DNA of 64,000 nucleotides, taken from Lewinellaceae bacterium. Lineage in GTDB: Bacteria; Bacteroidota; Bacteroidia; Chitinophagales; Saprospiraceae. Made by a program: the position numbers and the translations under genes. The stretch spans positions 310,001-374,000 of the forward strand of contig JACJYR010000002.1 in assembly GCA_020636005.1 (NCBI GenBank). The letters run 5' to 3'. Of the stretch, positions 1 to 8,707 are shown piece after piece; positions within the stretch are counted from its first letter, which is position 1; each line of letters opens with the position of its first letter. The notes beneath the pieces were generated by a model. It worked only from the letters and a program-made list of their open reading frames with translations. It did not search any database and was not told where the DNA came from.

Positions 1-548
1 CCTTCGGGTGCCTCGTTCAGCACGCCGAACCAATTGGTGAGCATGTAGGGCAGCATGGAGGCCACTACCGCCCCAATTCCGATAAAAAAACTCTGCATTG
101 CAAAACCGGAAGTGCGCTGCTCGTCGGGCAGGTTGTCACCTACAAAAGCCCGGAAAGGCTCCATCGAAATATTGATGGAAGCATCCATGATCCACAACAT
201 GCCCGCTGCAAACCACAAAACGGGGGAGTTGGGCATGATAAAAAGCGCCGTGGAAGCCAGTAAAGCCCCGGCCAGGAAAAAAGGACGCCGCCTGCCCAGG
301 CGGTTCCAGGTCCTGTCGCTGAAATATCCAACAATGGGCTGAATGATGAGGCCTGTCAATGGTGCGGCAACCCATAAGATCGGGATGTCGTCAATACTGG
401 CACCAAGCGTTTCAAAAATCCGGCTCACGTTGGCATTTTGCAGGGCAAAGCCGAACTGTATGCCGAGAAAGCCAAAACTCATGTTCCATATTTGCCAAAA
501 AGAAAGCTGTGGTTTAGGCCGGCGGGCAGAGGAGGTCTCGTTTTGCAT
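1..548 (-). CDS. MFS sugar transporter (SLC45/GPH-like), 3' end off the left edge
   Basis: The first 182 codons of an inner-membrane transporter; the rest lies outside the window. The start is the ATG at 546-548, followed by a hydrophilic lead and FWQIWNMSFGFLGIQFGFAL, typical of the first helix of SLC45-type maltose/sucrose transporters. The loop after helix 2 carries YFSDRTWNRLGRRRPFF, the MFS signature DRxGRR. Family knowledge suggests proton-coupled disaccharide uptake; the sugar cannot be read from this part. Two GTTTA/TAAAC inverted repeats lie just upstream and could bind a sugar-responsive repressor. Transporter class is sure, substrate is inference. Confidence 0.85.
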   Translation of the reverse strand, partial: MQNETSSARRPKPQLSFWQIWNMSFGFLGIQFGFALQNANVSRIFETLGASIDDIPILWVAAPLTGLIIQPIVGYFSDRTWNRLGRRRPFFLAGALLASTALFIMPNSPVLWFAAGMLWIMDASINISMEPFRAFVGDNLPDEQRTSGFAMQSFFIGIGAVVASMLPYMLTNWFGVLNEAPE

Positions 549-590
549 GTTATTTTGAAAATTGATCAGGGTCTAACATAGCTGACAGGT

Positions 591-641
591 GTTTATCATA
601 AACATCATAAACCCATATCAACCTTTGTAAACCATTGTTTA
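591..641 (-). promoter_or_regulatory. Two inverted repeats, candidate operators of the sugar transporter
   Basis: GTTTAtcaTAAAC at 591-603 and TAAACcattGTTTA at 628-641 are perfect five-base inverted repeats in opposite senses, 43-93 bases upstream of the transporter start. LacI-family operators are often similar TAAAC/GTTTA palindromes. No regulator gene is visible in the window, so the assignment is inference. Confidence 0.35.
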
Positions 642-696
642 TCTGACCTCCAAATTTAGAAACGAAATCAAGAAATCCAGGAAAAGGGATATTAAA

Positions 697-1365
697 TCAA
701 TCGGGCAGCCCGATTTCTTTCCGGTTTTTGGGGATGAAGAGGTAATTCTGCAGGCGGGCCTGGGTGCCAGTGGTCAGGTAGCGCTCCGTGCCTACCCAAA
801 TCATAATGTCCTCGTCGCTCCCGATCTTGATGCTCCATTCCCGGTCGTCGCCCAACAGCGCCGAGTCCATCGAAAGAATGGCGCTTTTACCATCAAAAGT
901 CCAGGCACCGGTGCCTATCTTGTTTTCAAAATAACCGTACTCATAGCTGCCGTCCGGATGAAACTTGAACCATGCGCCCTGGTTTTGGCGATTGGCCGGC
1001 TTGTCGTTGATCTTGATGAGGGCGGTGACAATCCAATAGTTGGTGGTCAATACCCGCACCACCCTGCTTTCCTGGGGTGTTTTGGGTTGGGGTTCCACCG
1101 GGGTGGGCACCTTTGTATCTTTCGTCGTGGTGGGTTCTGGTGCAATGGCTGTACTGAGGGCTTGTACAGGCCGCTCTCCTTCCACGGGAGAGCCTGAGAC
1201 GGGATCGATAAAGGTTGTTTTTTCGGTGATGCCATCCCCGTCGGTGGTGAGGTCGGCAGGAGGGGCTGGTGTGGCCGTTGCCGTGCCGCTGTTGGTTTTG
1301 GAATCCCGGTTGCAGGCATTGGCCATCAGGCCCAGGGTGAGGCAAAGCAGAAGGTGTTTAATCAT
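697..1365 (-). CDS. Lipoprotein of unknown function
   Basis: 222 residues. Residues 1-18 form a lipoprotein signal ending in LMANAC, with Cys18 as the lipidation site. Residues 20-105 are a low-complexity linker rich in Thr, Pro and Glu. The C-terminal part (about 107-222) has the look of a small lipocalin-like sheet: FKFHPDGSYEYGYFENKIGT and WTFDGKSAILSMD resemble the stress/growth-form lipocalin-like domains common in Bacteroidota lipoproteins. A Bacteroidota -7 element (TATCTTTG, minus strand, 1408-1415) lies 43 bases upstream. Function unknown. Confidence 0.75.
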   Translation of the reverse strand: MIKHLLLCLTLGLMANACNRDSKTNSGTATATPAPPADLTTDGDGITEKTTFIDPVSGSPVEGERPVQALSTAIAPEPTTTKDTKVPTPVEPQPKTPQESRVVRVLTTNYWIVTALIKINDKPANRQNQGAWFKFHPDGSYEYGYFENKIGTGAWTFDGKSAILSMDSALLGDDREWSIKIGSDEDIMIWVGTERYLTTGTQARLQNYLFIPKNRKEIGLPD

Positions 1366-1407
1366 GTCAAAATGTTTTGGATGTTATAGGATTATAAAAA
1401 AACGGCG

Positions 1408-1415
1408 CAAAGATA
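1408..1415 (-). promoter_or_regulatory. Candidate -7 promoter element
   Basis: Minus-strand TATCTTTG matches the Bacteroidota consensus TAnnTTTG. No clear TTG -33 box is seen at 19-20 bases, so this is a half-match. It would drive the lipoprotein at 697-1365. Confidence 0.4.
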
Positions 1416-1470
1416 TTGGAGGGATGAAGTTTTTTATTCATAAGAGCGAATATTTTTGAAAATCAGGCGG

Positions 1471-2340
1471 TTAGGGCTGATTTGCTGGAATGGCTTTTCC
1501 TGTACTGCCACTTTGGAATTCCTTGGTCAACAAGGCCATGTTCCCTTCGTGGAATTTTTTCATCACCCTGGGAAAATGATATTGCTCCCACAGCTTTTTT
1601 AAATCAAAGGGATCCCCCCTTTCTACATGTTGCCTGAGTTGGCGGAGGTAATCCAGGGCGGATTGTGTCCTGTGCAGGATTTCTTCCTGGTCGGTGGCAA
1701 CGTCGCCGTGACCGGGCACCATCAACCTGACTTTGTGTGCGGCTAAAATGGTTCCGACCTTTTCCAGGGTATTTTCGTAGGCTACACTGCTGTAATAAAT
1801 GTAGGGAAACTCCACGTTGCACAAATAATCACCGGCCAGCCACACGGCACCCGTTGCCGGTTTAGTTTTATCTTCAAGGAGGGTGAAAATACCGTCCCGG
1901 TTGTGACCAGGGGCCAGGTAAAAGGTCAGCAGCGTATTCCCGATTGCAAGCGTTTGGCCGTCCCTTTCAACCACGACATCCACCTTGGGGTATGCTATCC
2001 CGTAGTCCCTTTGGATATAGTAATCGTCGTCGAACTGCAATATCTGTTCGACAATGGATTGATGGTCAGGGTTTTCCACAAAAGCTCCGGAGGCGATGGC
2101 CCTGGCTTCCGGGAAGGCATTGCCACCAATGATATGGTCGTAGTCGGAATGGGTGAACAGGAGGTACAGGGGCTTTTCCTTTCGTACCGAAGCAACAAAC
2201 TGGCGAATGGCTTCTACCTCAAGGGGAAGCCAGTTGGGGTCAACCACGAGCACCAGGTCCGGGGTTTCGACCACGGTGGCCGTGGTGCGGAAAAGGCTGC
2301 TCTCAAAAATGGTGGCCTGTTTATCTTTGAATTGAATCAT
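1471..2340 (-). CDS. MBL-fold metallo-hydrolase
   Basis: 289 residues of the metallo-beta-lactamase fold. The metal motif is HSDYDH (residues 64-69), a variant of HxHxDH in which the second His is Asp. Further ligands fit APGH (about 150) and VPGHGD (about 230). Without a signal peptide it is expected in the cytoplasm. The family covers thiolesterases, lactonases, phosphodiesterases and others; nothing here fixes the substrate. The next gene downstream on the other strand (2806-3702) is a second, unrelated-looking MBL protein with the canonical motif. Enzyme class firm, reaction unknown. Confidence 0.85.
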   Translation of the reverse strand: MIQFKDKQATIFESSLFRTTATVVETPDLVLVVDPNWLPLEVEAIRQFVASVRKEKPLYLLFTHSDYDHIIGGNAFPEARAIASGAFVENPDHQSIVEQILQFDDDYYIQRDYGIAYPKVDVVVERDGQTLAIGNTLLTFYLAPGHNRDGIFTLLEDKTKPATGAVWLAGDYLCNVEFPYIYYSSVAYENTLEKVGTILAAHKVRLMVPGHGDVATDQEEILHRTQSALDYLRQLRQHVERGDPFDLKKLWEQYHFPRVMKKFHEGNMALLTKEFQSGSTGKAIPANQP

Positions 2341-2805
2341 GGCTTTAGTGTTTGATACTTTGCAAATTCGCCCAGGTGGAATAAAAGGGGGAAGCCCCTA
2401 CCCGATTAACAGGATACGGAAAACGATTTTTCTAAAGGCGTAGCCCAGACATCTTCTGTTTTAATGTTTTTCCCGGTACCGGAGTTGCTTGTGATTCTGG
2501 AATAAATGCTAAAAACGGTTCCGGGATTACGCCCTTTTTCCTCCGGGATTTGACGTGCCTTTTGTTTCACGGGGCAAAGATAGTTGCTGCCAGGGGTTGG
2601 CTTTTTTTTAATAGTTTGAGCGCTTGATAATTTCTCGGGTATGCCAAAAATGCTTCGGTTTCAGCTTGCGGCCACTTACTCCGCCGGCTAAAGCCGACGC
2701 TACTGCCCTACCCTTTTGCCATGCCCTTAATTAATTTTACCAAAATTGTGAAAGGGCACTTGTCATTGCATTTCCCAAAACTTACCTTCACCAAAACCCT
2801 GTCCA
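2341..2805. other. Intergenic stretch between two divergent MBL genes
   Basis: No gene is supported. It holds the likely promoters of the two divergent MBL genes and an imperfect palindrome around 2684-2700 (CCGGCTAAAGCCGAC). Confidence 0.5.
2760..2790 (+). promoter_or_regulatory. Candidate Bacteroidota promoter of the MBL gene
   Basis: TTG at 2760-2762, a 20-base spacer, then TACCTTCA at 2783-2790, close to the consensus TTG-N19/20-TAnnTTTG. The start codon follows at 2806. Confidence 0.5.
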
Positions 2806-3702
2806 ATGATAGAAACAATTGATCTGCATTTCCTGGGCCACCCACAGACCATCGCTGCATTCCTGATAAGGACAAGCGAAGGGCCTGTTTTGGTGGAGAC
2901 CGGCCCGCACGCTACCCTTGCTGCCCTGGAAAAGGGACTAAACCAGGCTGGCTACGCTCTCGACGATGTCCGGCATGTTTTCCTTTCCCACATCCACCTC
3001 GATCACGGCGGTGCTGCCTGGGTGTTTGCCGAAAAAGGGGCCACCATTTATCTCCACCCCCTGGGGGCGCCCCATTTTCAGCACCCGGAAAAGCTGCTTG
3101 CCTCCGCCCGTTTGATTTACAAGGATAAAATGGATCAGCTTTGGGGCCAACTGAAACCCATTCCCGAAGCCCGCCTGCGCATTGTGGAACATAACGACCG
3201 GATCAAAATCGGCAACCTGAGGCTAAAGGCGCTACACACCCCTGGTCATGCCATCCACCATATTGCCTGGGCGCTGGACGGGGCGCTCTTTACGGGCGAT
3301 GTCGCAGGTGTCCGCATTGGCAAGGCTGGCGTAGTGATGCCCCCCTGCCCGCCGCCCGATATCCAGGTGGAGGCCTGGCAGGCATCGATCAGTTTGATAC
3401 GATCCAAGCGATTCGAGTCCCTTTACCTGACCCATTTCGGCAAGGTGGAGGATGTAAAACAACACCTGACTGAACTGGAGGGCAGGCTGCTGAACTGGGC
3501 CAACTGGATCAAGCCATTTTGGGAAAAAGGTGCTGATCCACAAACGGTTACGCCACTCTTTCAGGCATACGTCGCCGGTCAGCTGGCGGCCGGCGGCATC
3601 TCAGGAGAGGGTTTGGAACAATATGAAAGTGCCAATCCCTCCTGGATGAGCGTGGCCGGTTTGATGCGATATTGGAAGAAAAAGGCTTCTGATAATGGTT
3701 AG
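2806..3702 (+). CDS. MBL-fold metallo-hydrolase, canonical HxHxDH
   Basis: 298 residues. The dinuclear-metal motif HIHLDH is at residues 62-67, followed by HTPGHAIHHIAW and an LFTGDVAG segment that supply further ligands, as in glyoxalase II-like hydrolases. The last 90 residues form a helical extension seen in many stand-alone Bacteroidota MBL proteins. No signal peptide. Substrate not deducible. It converges with the glycosidase-like gene at 3794-5224, with 91 bases between stops. Confidence 0.85.
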   Translation: MIETIDLHFLGHPQTIAAFLIRTSEGPVLVETGPHATLAALEKGLNQAGYALDDVRHVFLSHIHLDHGGAAWVFAEKGATIYLHPLGAPHFQHPEKLLASARLIYKDKMDQLWGQLKPIPEARLRIVEHNDRIKIGNLRLKALHTPGHAIHHIAWALDGALFTGDVAGVRIGKAGVVMPPCPPPDIQVEAWQASISLIRSKRFESLYLTHFGKVEDVKQHLTELEGRLLNWANWIKPFWEKGADPQTVTPLFQAYVAGQLAAGGISGEGLEQYESANPSWMSVAGLMRYWKKKASDNG

Positions 3703-3793
3703 AAATTGTGTGAATGATGGTTGAGGTTGTTAGAATTTTAATAGGCCGTTATTTCCAAACCAACACAAAAAAGCTTCAACCAACGTCAAACTA

Positions 3794-5224
3794 TCACCTC
3801 ACCACCAAAATCGCCCAGTGCATGTCGAGCTTGGGGATGCCCACTTTTACCGAATGCCCGCTTTTGGAAAACGGAAGCAGCCGGTGGGCGGCCATGTTGG
3901 AAAAGTCGTTGCTTTCCTCGGCTTTCGCATGGGCGGCGGCATCGAACGGCACGGGCGTCAGCATTTCGACGGAACGGATGCCATGCTTGAAAAAACGCCG
4001 CTCGTCCAGCAAAATGGAAAATTCCCCGGTCAACACTTCCCAGTCAACGATATGGATGACGACAGGCGCATTTTTATCGCCCGGCCTTGCCCGGACGAAT
4101 GCGTGGACTTGCCTGGTATAAGCTTCAAAGCTGACCGGCAGTTGCTTGGTGTCCACATATCGGGTATCGTCCTGCGTGGTGGCGTAAAAGGCATCTTCAT
4201 AGCCATCGAGCCAAAGGGCATTGGCGCGCACAAAAGCATAATATGGCGCAAAACTTTCCGCCTTTCCAAAATAGCGCTCCGGCGATTTGGCCTGCCAAAC
4301 GTCCCAGGGGGCGAGCTGGTTGCCGCCGCAGGCGTAGGTCGTAGCAATCACTTTTTGGATGAGGAACTCCCTATCGGAGACAAAAGAAAACACCTGCGCC
4401 TTGCCCAGCCGCCTTGCTTCCCGCAGGATGGCATAGATGTATTCGGGGTTCGCCTTCCGCTCTGGCAGTTCCGCTACGCCAAAATCGAAAAAGCTGAAGG
4501 GGAAAAGCTCCCATTCTCCCCGGAAATTGTTGCAGGAAAAAGGGACGGGACGGCCTGCATACGATTCTGCCCGCTTTTTCATGTTTTGGTGGAATTCAAG
4601 TACGGAAGCCTTTTGAATATCGGGGGGCAACAGGCCGAGGCTATCAGCTTTTTCCTGGCAAAACTGGCAGTAGCAAACATCTTCCCACTGGTTTCGCACC
4701 AATAAATAGCCCATCGCCGGATCATCCACCTGGAAGCCATAGGCCCCTGCATCCAGGGCTGCCCGGATGTAGGCAAAGTAAGTCTCCTGAAAGCCGGGAT
4801 TGTTGACGCAGCCCCACCAATTGTCCCAGCCTTTCATCCAGGGGGCGGTCACAAAATAACCTGCCTTGTTCACCATCCTTCCCTTTTTGTGGATGTTGCT
4901 GCCAAAAGGCAAATCCGAAAGTGTAGGAGTGAGGGCAATTTGCATCCTGTACCCGAGGTTGTTGGCTTTTTTTATAAAATCGGCATTGGTGGAATATACC
5001 CAATTGAGGTAGGTAGCATGGAAATTTCGGGCAGCCTGGAAGGTTTCGAGTGTGTCGCTTTCGTCACGGGGGCGTTCCCACCGGCTGGAAAAGCAAACGT
5101 CGCTGTAGTGGGGGGCGCCCGATGGCAGGCTGGCGGGTTTGGCCATGTCTTGCACGGTGGCCCATTTTGCCGGGCTGCATGAAAAGAGGAAGAGGACGAT
5201 TACCAGGAATTGAAACTGCTTCAT
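3794..5224 (-). CDS. Lipoprotein with glycosidase-like TIM-barrel features
   Basis: 476 residues beginning with a lipoprotein signal (lipobox region FLFSCS, Cys16). The body alternates strands and helices with acidic motifs typical of glycoside hydrolase TIM barrels, such as GAYGFQVDDPAMGYL at about residue 160 and a pair of cysteines in CYCQFCQEKAD. I cannot place it in a numbered GH family. Inference: envelope-anchored carbohydrate-active or sialate-type protein. A minus-strand TATCTTTG at 5230-5237 sits so close to the ATG that transcription would begin at or next to the start codon. Confidence 0.65.
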   Translation of the reverse strand: MKQFQFLVIVLFLFSCSPAKWATVQDMAKPASLPSGAPHYSDVCFSSRWERPRDESDTLETFQAARNFHATYLNWVYSTNADFIKKANNLGYRMQIALTPTLSDLPFGSNIHKKGRMVNKAGYFVTAPWMKGWDNWWGCVNNPGFQETYFAYIRAALDAGAYGFQVDDPAMGYLLVRNQWEDVCYCQFCQEKADSLGLLPPDIQKASVLEFHQNMKKRAESYAGRPVPFSCNNFRGEWELFPFSFFDFGVAELPERKANPEYIYAILREARRLGKAQVFSFVSDREFLIQKVIATTYACGGNQLAPWDVWQAKSPERYFGKAESFAPYYAFVRANALWLDGYEDAFYATTQDDTRYVDTKQLPVSFEAYTRQVHAFVRARPGDKNAPVVIHIVDWEVLTGEFSILLDERRFFKHGIRSVEMLTPVPFDAAAHAKAEESNDFSNMAAHRLLPFSKSGHSVKVGIPKLDMHWAILVVR

Positions 5225-5283
5225 GCCGCCAAAGATAATGGGCTGGTCGTTTTACCAGGGCGTAAAAAAGGGGCTTGGGAAGG

Positions 5284-5315
5284 CAAAAAAAAGGCAGCAG
5301 CCGAGGCCACTGCCC
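5284..5315 (-). terminator. Rho-independent terminator
   Basis: On the minus strand GGCAGtGGCC and GGCtgCTGCC pair into a GC-rich hairpin followed by eight T. It lies 46-77 bases past the stop of the coiled-coil gene at 5361-6503. Confidence 0.75.
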
Positions 5316-5360
5316 AAAAACAACTTCTATTGAGATAAAGGCTTTCCGAAATTGAATGGG

Positions 5361-6503
5361 TTAGAGGGGTATCACGTCGCCGTCCTGCACAATTTTCAGG
5401 GTACCGTTTTTCAACGGGATGGCCATGTTCTTATTCAGGTACACCAGGCGTATTTCATAGTTGGCGCTTTGTTTTTCCTGGTAGTTGTAATATCGGATGA
5501 GCACCGGGCGGCCAGCATATTGGAACTTGAAGCCAACAGCACCCAAGTCGCTGTCTGGGTAAATGTTGTTCTGTTCATTAAAAGGAACCACCTGGTTTTT
5601 ATCAACATCGAACAGTTGAAGAATAAAAGTTTCATCCATGATGGCTTCCCTGTCAAGGTTGTCGAGGTCGAAGGAGATAAAAGAATATCGCCACTTGTCG
5701 CCTTTTATCTTTTTCAGGTCTTTGCCATCTTCCTTGTTGCGCAAAGAAACATTTGAAAAAATAACACTTGTGTTTTGCACTATGTTCAGCATCCGTTGAT
5801 GGCTGGCAATCTGTGTTTTTGGGGCTGGTTTTTCCTCAGTGCTGGAACTAGGTTGGTCACCGGAAGGAGCAGCATTAATTTTTGGAAGCGGGGCTTCCAG
5901 GGTCTCTTTTTCTGGTTCCCTGACGGGTGCATTCTCCGGGGAAGTGCTTTGTTCCGTATCGTTTGCCGGCAATGCTGCTTTCAACTTTGCCAATTCCTGC
6001 TCGTGTACTGATTGCTGGGCTGCCAATTTTTCCTGCAGCTCTTTGTTATGTGCCCTTAGTTTGTCCAACACCTCAACTTCCATCAATTCCTTGTTGAGGG
6101 CCTCGGTCAGGCGGCTAATTTCCTGTTCCTGGTCGGTATTGGACTTTTTAAGGTCGTTCAGCCTTTTAGTCAACTGGCTGATGCGGCTGTCCCGTTTTTG
6201 GATGACATTGTTGAGGAAGCTGACTTTAGATTTGAGTTTGTCAACTTCTTCGTACAGCCCTGCAATTTGACTTTGCATGGTGTGGATGCTATCCAGCAAT
6301 ACGGCCTGCTCTCGTTCGAGCCTGTCGTTTTTATCCATTTCAGCCGCCAGTTCGCTTTTGGTCTGTACGAGCGCCTGGGTGGTAAGGCCCAGGTCGAACC
6401 GTAGTTTTTTAACCAAGCCTGACTGGTGGATGGTTATACCAACAAAGGTGAGTGTCGTGAAAATGCTGAGGATGAGGGGCAATCTTTTTGTCACATCTTC
6501 CAT
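5361..6503 (-). CDS. Membrane-anchored coiled-coil protein
   Basis: 380 residues. One N-terminal transmembrane segment (about residues 9-26, LILSIFTTLTFVGIT) anchors a long coiled coil (about 35-190) with heptad-rich runs such as LKSKVSFLNNVIQKRDSRIS. A Pro/Glu/Thr-rich linker (about 190-235) leads to a globular C-terminal domain of roughly 140 residues with predicted beta strands (MAIPLKNGTLKIVQDGDVIP at the end). The domain is not one I can name. Likely periplasm-facing, perhaps a structural or gliding-related envelope protein; that is speculation. A terminator follows directly. Confidence 0.75.
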   Translation of the reverse strand: MEDVTKRLPLILSIFTTLTFVGITIHQSGLVKKLRFDLGLTTQALVQTKSELAAEMDKNDRLEREQAVLLDSIHTMQSQIAGLYEEVDKLKSKVSFLNNVIQKRDSRISQLTKRLNDLKKSNTDQEQEISRLTEALNKELMEVEVLDKLRAHNKELQEKLAAQQSVHEQELAKLKAALPANDTEQSTSPENAPVREPEKETLEAPLPKINAAPSGDQPSSSTEEKPAPKTQIASHQRMLNIVQNTSVIFSNVSLRNKEDGKDLKKIKGDKWRYSFISFDLDNLDREAIMDETFILQLFDVDKNQVVPFNEQNNIYPDSDLGAVGFKFQYAGRPVLIRYYNYQEKQSANYEIRLVYLNKNMAIPLKNGTLKIVQDGDVIPL

Positions 6504-7066
6504 GGGCTTGGTTTAAGGGCGGCAGTTGCAAATTGGGCAGTTAAAGGGTGTTGGGAAAGTTTGCCCGCTGAATGCCTGAATCCAAATTGTACACTGCTAC
6601 CGGTTAAATAATGTGCTTTGTGTTGAATCGGTAGCCTCCCATTTCTTGTGACCTGCAAACCTGAAACGGCATTGTTAAATTCAGGTTTCAATATTTTCTC
6701 ATTGATTCAAAAAAAAATTATCTGTAAAACTTTGACAGAGAAAAAAATGAATCGAAAATTAATGGTCAAATATTATTCCAAATCTTTATTTTAACCAAAC
6801 TTGTTTGATAGGTGGGCAAGTAAGACCGTTGCAGGATGTATTTCAAATGCTCGTTGATGGATTGGTAATTCATAAAAAAAAACGGGAATCCAGCAGAAAC
6901 TTCCCCTACGGCCTCAACAAGAATTTTGAAAAACCAAAGGCGAAATGGCCTGTTATTACCGTCGATTGACGATTTTTACCGCCTCAAACTACACCTTCGC
7001 AAGTACTACAGAAATACCATCATTCAAGTCCTTATTCATTAATTATCTAAAACACTGAAAATCAGC
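6504..7066. other. Intergenic, no gene seen
   Basis: 563 bases between divergent genes. AT-rich, with short open frames lacking recognisable content. It must contain the promoters of the coiled-coil gene and the desaturase; I see no consensus promoter strong enough to mark. Confidence 0.5.
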
Positions 7067-7795
7067 ATGGCTGTATTTACCTTCTTTGTTTCCCATTGGT
7101 TTGGGTCATTGTTTTTCCAAACCTTTTTCCACCACCGATACGCTTCCCATAAAATGTTCACGATGAATAAGTTCTGGGAGCGGTTCTTTCATTTTTGCAC
7201 CTACATTTCGCAAGGTGCATCGTATCTAACCCCCAGGGCCTATGCCATCATGCACCGCATGCACCACGCTTTTTCCGACACGGAAAAAGACCCGCATTCT
7301 CCCAACTTTTTCAAGGATGTGTTCGGGATGATGATGCATACCCGTGATATCTTTCACGGTTTGGCTACCAATACGCTGAAAGTGTCGCCTAAGTTTCTTG
7401 GCAACTACCCTGTTTGGGATTTTCTCGACAAATTTGGGTACAGCTGGACTTCCCGCATTTTATGGATTGTAGCTTACACTATTTTCTACGTCTTTTTCGC
7501 CACCCAATGGTGGATGTACCTGTTGCTGCCCGTCCACTTTCTGATGGGGCCGATTCACGGTGCCATTGTAAACTGGTGCGGTCACAAGTACGGTTACCAG
7601 AATTTCAACAACGACGACCATTCCAAGAATACGCTGCCATTTGATTTCCTGATGCTGGGCGAGTTGTTCCAAAACAACCATCACAAACACCCCAACAGCC
7701 CCAACTTTGCTTCCTATTGGTGGGAAATTGACCCCGTTTACCCCATCCTGCGTTTTCTTCATTGGGCCAATATCATTAAACTAAGGCGGGCCTGA
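7067..7795 (+). CDS. Acyl-CoA desaturase (membrane fatty acid desaturase)
   Basis: 242 residues, the usual length for the short Bacteroidota desaturase. All three histidine boxes that bind the di-iron centre are present: HRYASH (23-28), HRMHH (63-67) and NNHHKHP (203-209). Four membrane helices surround them. The enzyme introduces a cis double bond into saturated acyl chains with O2 and electrons from a ferredoxin or cytochrome, adjusting membrane fluidity. Stand-alone gene; repeat A1 follows about 70 bases downstream. Confidence 0.9.
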   Translation: MAVFTFFVSHWFGSLFFQTFFHHRYASHKMFTMNKFWERFFHFCTYISQGASYLTPRAYAIMHRMHHAFSDTEKDPHSPNFFKDVFGMMMHTRDIFHGLATNTLKVSPKFLGNYPVWDFLDKFGYSWTSRILWIVAYTIFYVFFATQWWMYLLLPVHFLMGPIHGAIVNWCGHKYGYQNFNNDDHSKNTLPFDFLMLGELFQNNHHKHPNSPNFASYWWEIDPVYPILRFLHWANIIKLRRA

Positions 7796-7865
7796 GCTCA
7801 GGTAGCAACTATCTTCGGCGGGGCCCTGAACGGGCGAAAAGTTTGTTTTTTCAAGGTGGATTAAT

Positions 7866-7975
7866 GATCGAAGGAAAAATAATCCAGATTTCACATCGGG
7901 ATTATTTTTAAAAAACCCCTCCAGTACTGGGGTTTCCAAATCAAAATGGTGAAGTTATTTTTTTATCGTTACTAA
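7866..7975 (+). repeat. Repeat A, copy 1 (twin-hairpin element)
   Basis: About 110 bases. Family A consists of a lead GATCGAAGGAAAAATAATC, a hairpin around ATCCCGAT/ATCGGGAT, a T-rich gap, a second hairpin AACCCC/GGGGTT, and a tail ATGGTGAAGTTATTTTTT(C)ATCGTTACTTA. In this copy the first stem has decayed on its left arm. It lies between the desaturase and mnmD. Confidence 0.85.
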
Positions 7976-8038
7976 ATGGCTGTACCATCCACACGCCGGG
8001 GTTGTTTTTCTTTTACCATGCGTTAATCGAACAAGGAG

Positions 8039-8704
8039 ATGGTGAGAATATTTGAGACACAGGATGGTTCTTCTTCTGTTTACTCGGAAGCCTTGGACGT
8101 CGGCTATCACAGCAAGTATGGGGCAATCCGGGAAAGCCGTCATGTCTTCATCGAATCGGGTTTATTTTTCAAGGCCATTGCCAAGAAAAATCCAAGGATT
8201 TTGGAGATGGGCTTCGGGACCGGGCTGAACGCATTTCTAACTTGTCTTGAAGCAGATCGGCTGTCGCTTCAGGTTGATTATGTAGCCGTTGACAATTTCC
8301 CCCTCGACCCGTCTTTATTGGCCCGACTCAATTATCCCACGCTTTTGCAGGCTGCCGGTTCGGGAAGCATTTTCCAAAAAATCCATGCAGTCGGATGGGG
8401 TGAAACACATGCGTTGACCGAACATTTCCAGCTAAAAAAAGTGGAAAAACCGTTCGAGGAACTGACCTTTACGCCCGAGTTCGACCTCATCTATTTCGAT
8501 GCCTTTGCCCCCAATGTGCAGCCTCAACTGTGGGAGGCACAACTACTCCAGGTTATGTTCGACGCCCTTTTGCCTGGCGGGATTTTAGTAACCTATTGCG
8601 CCAAAGGCGCTTTCAAAAGGGTGCTGAAATCGGTCGGTTTTACCATAGAAACCTTGAAAGGCCCGCCTGGTAAACGGGAAATGACAAGGGCCATAAAATA
8701 CTGA
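8039..8704 (+). CDS. mnmD: tRNA 5-methylaminomethyl-2-thiouridine methyltransferase MnmD
   Basis: 221 residues. It matches stand-alone MnmD: the SAM-binding loop LEMGFGTGLN (55-64) and the later YFDAFAPNVQPQLW segment are the family signatures. It methylates the wobble uridine side chain in certain tRNAs, the second half of what the fused MnmC does in enterobacteria; the FAD oxidase half is absent, as is usual in Bacteroidota. AAGGAG at 8033-8038 abuts the ATG, too close for an ideal ribosome site, and a GTG follows immediately. Only 3 bases separate it from the DinB gene, so the two are probably co-transcribed. Confidence 0.88.
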   Translation: MVRIFETQDGSSSVYSEALDVGYHSKYGAIRESRHVFIESGLFFKAIAKKNPRILEMGFGTGLNAFLTCLEADRLSLQVDYVAVDNFPLDPSLLARLNYPTLLQAAGSGSIFQKIHAVGWGETHALTEHFQLKKVEKPFEELTFTPEFDLIYFDAFAPNVQPQLWEAQLLQVMFDALLPGGILVTYCAKGAFKRVLKSVGFTIETLKGPPGKREMTRAIKY

Positions 8705-8707
8705 ACT

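Noticed and set aside
3818..4705. 295-codon open frame on the plus strand
   Set aside because: Antisense to the glycosidase-like lipoprotein; no signal or domain.
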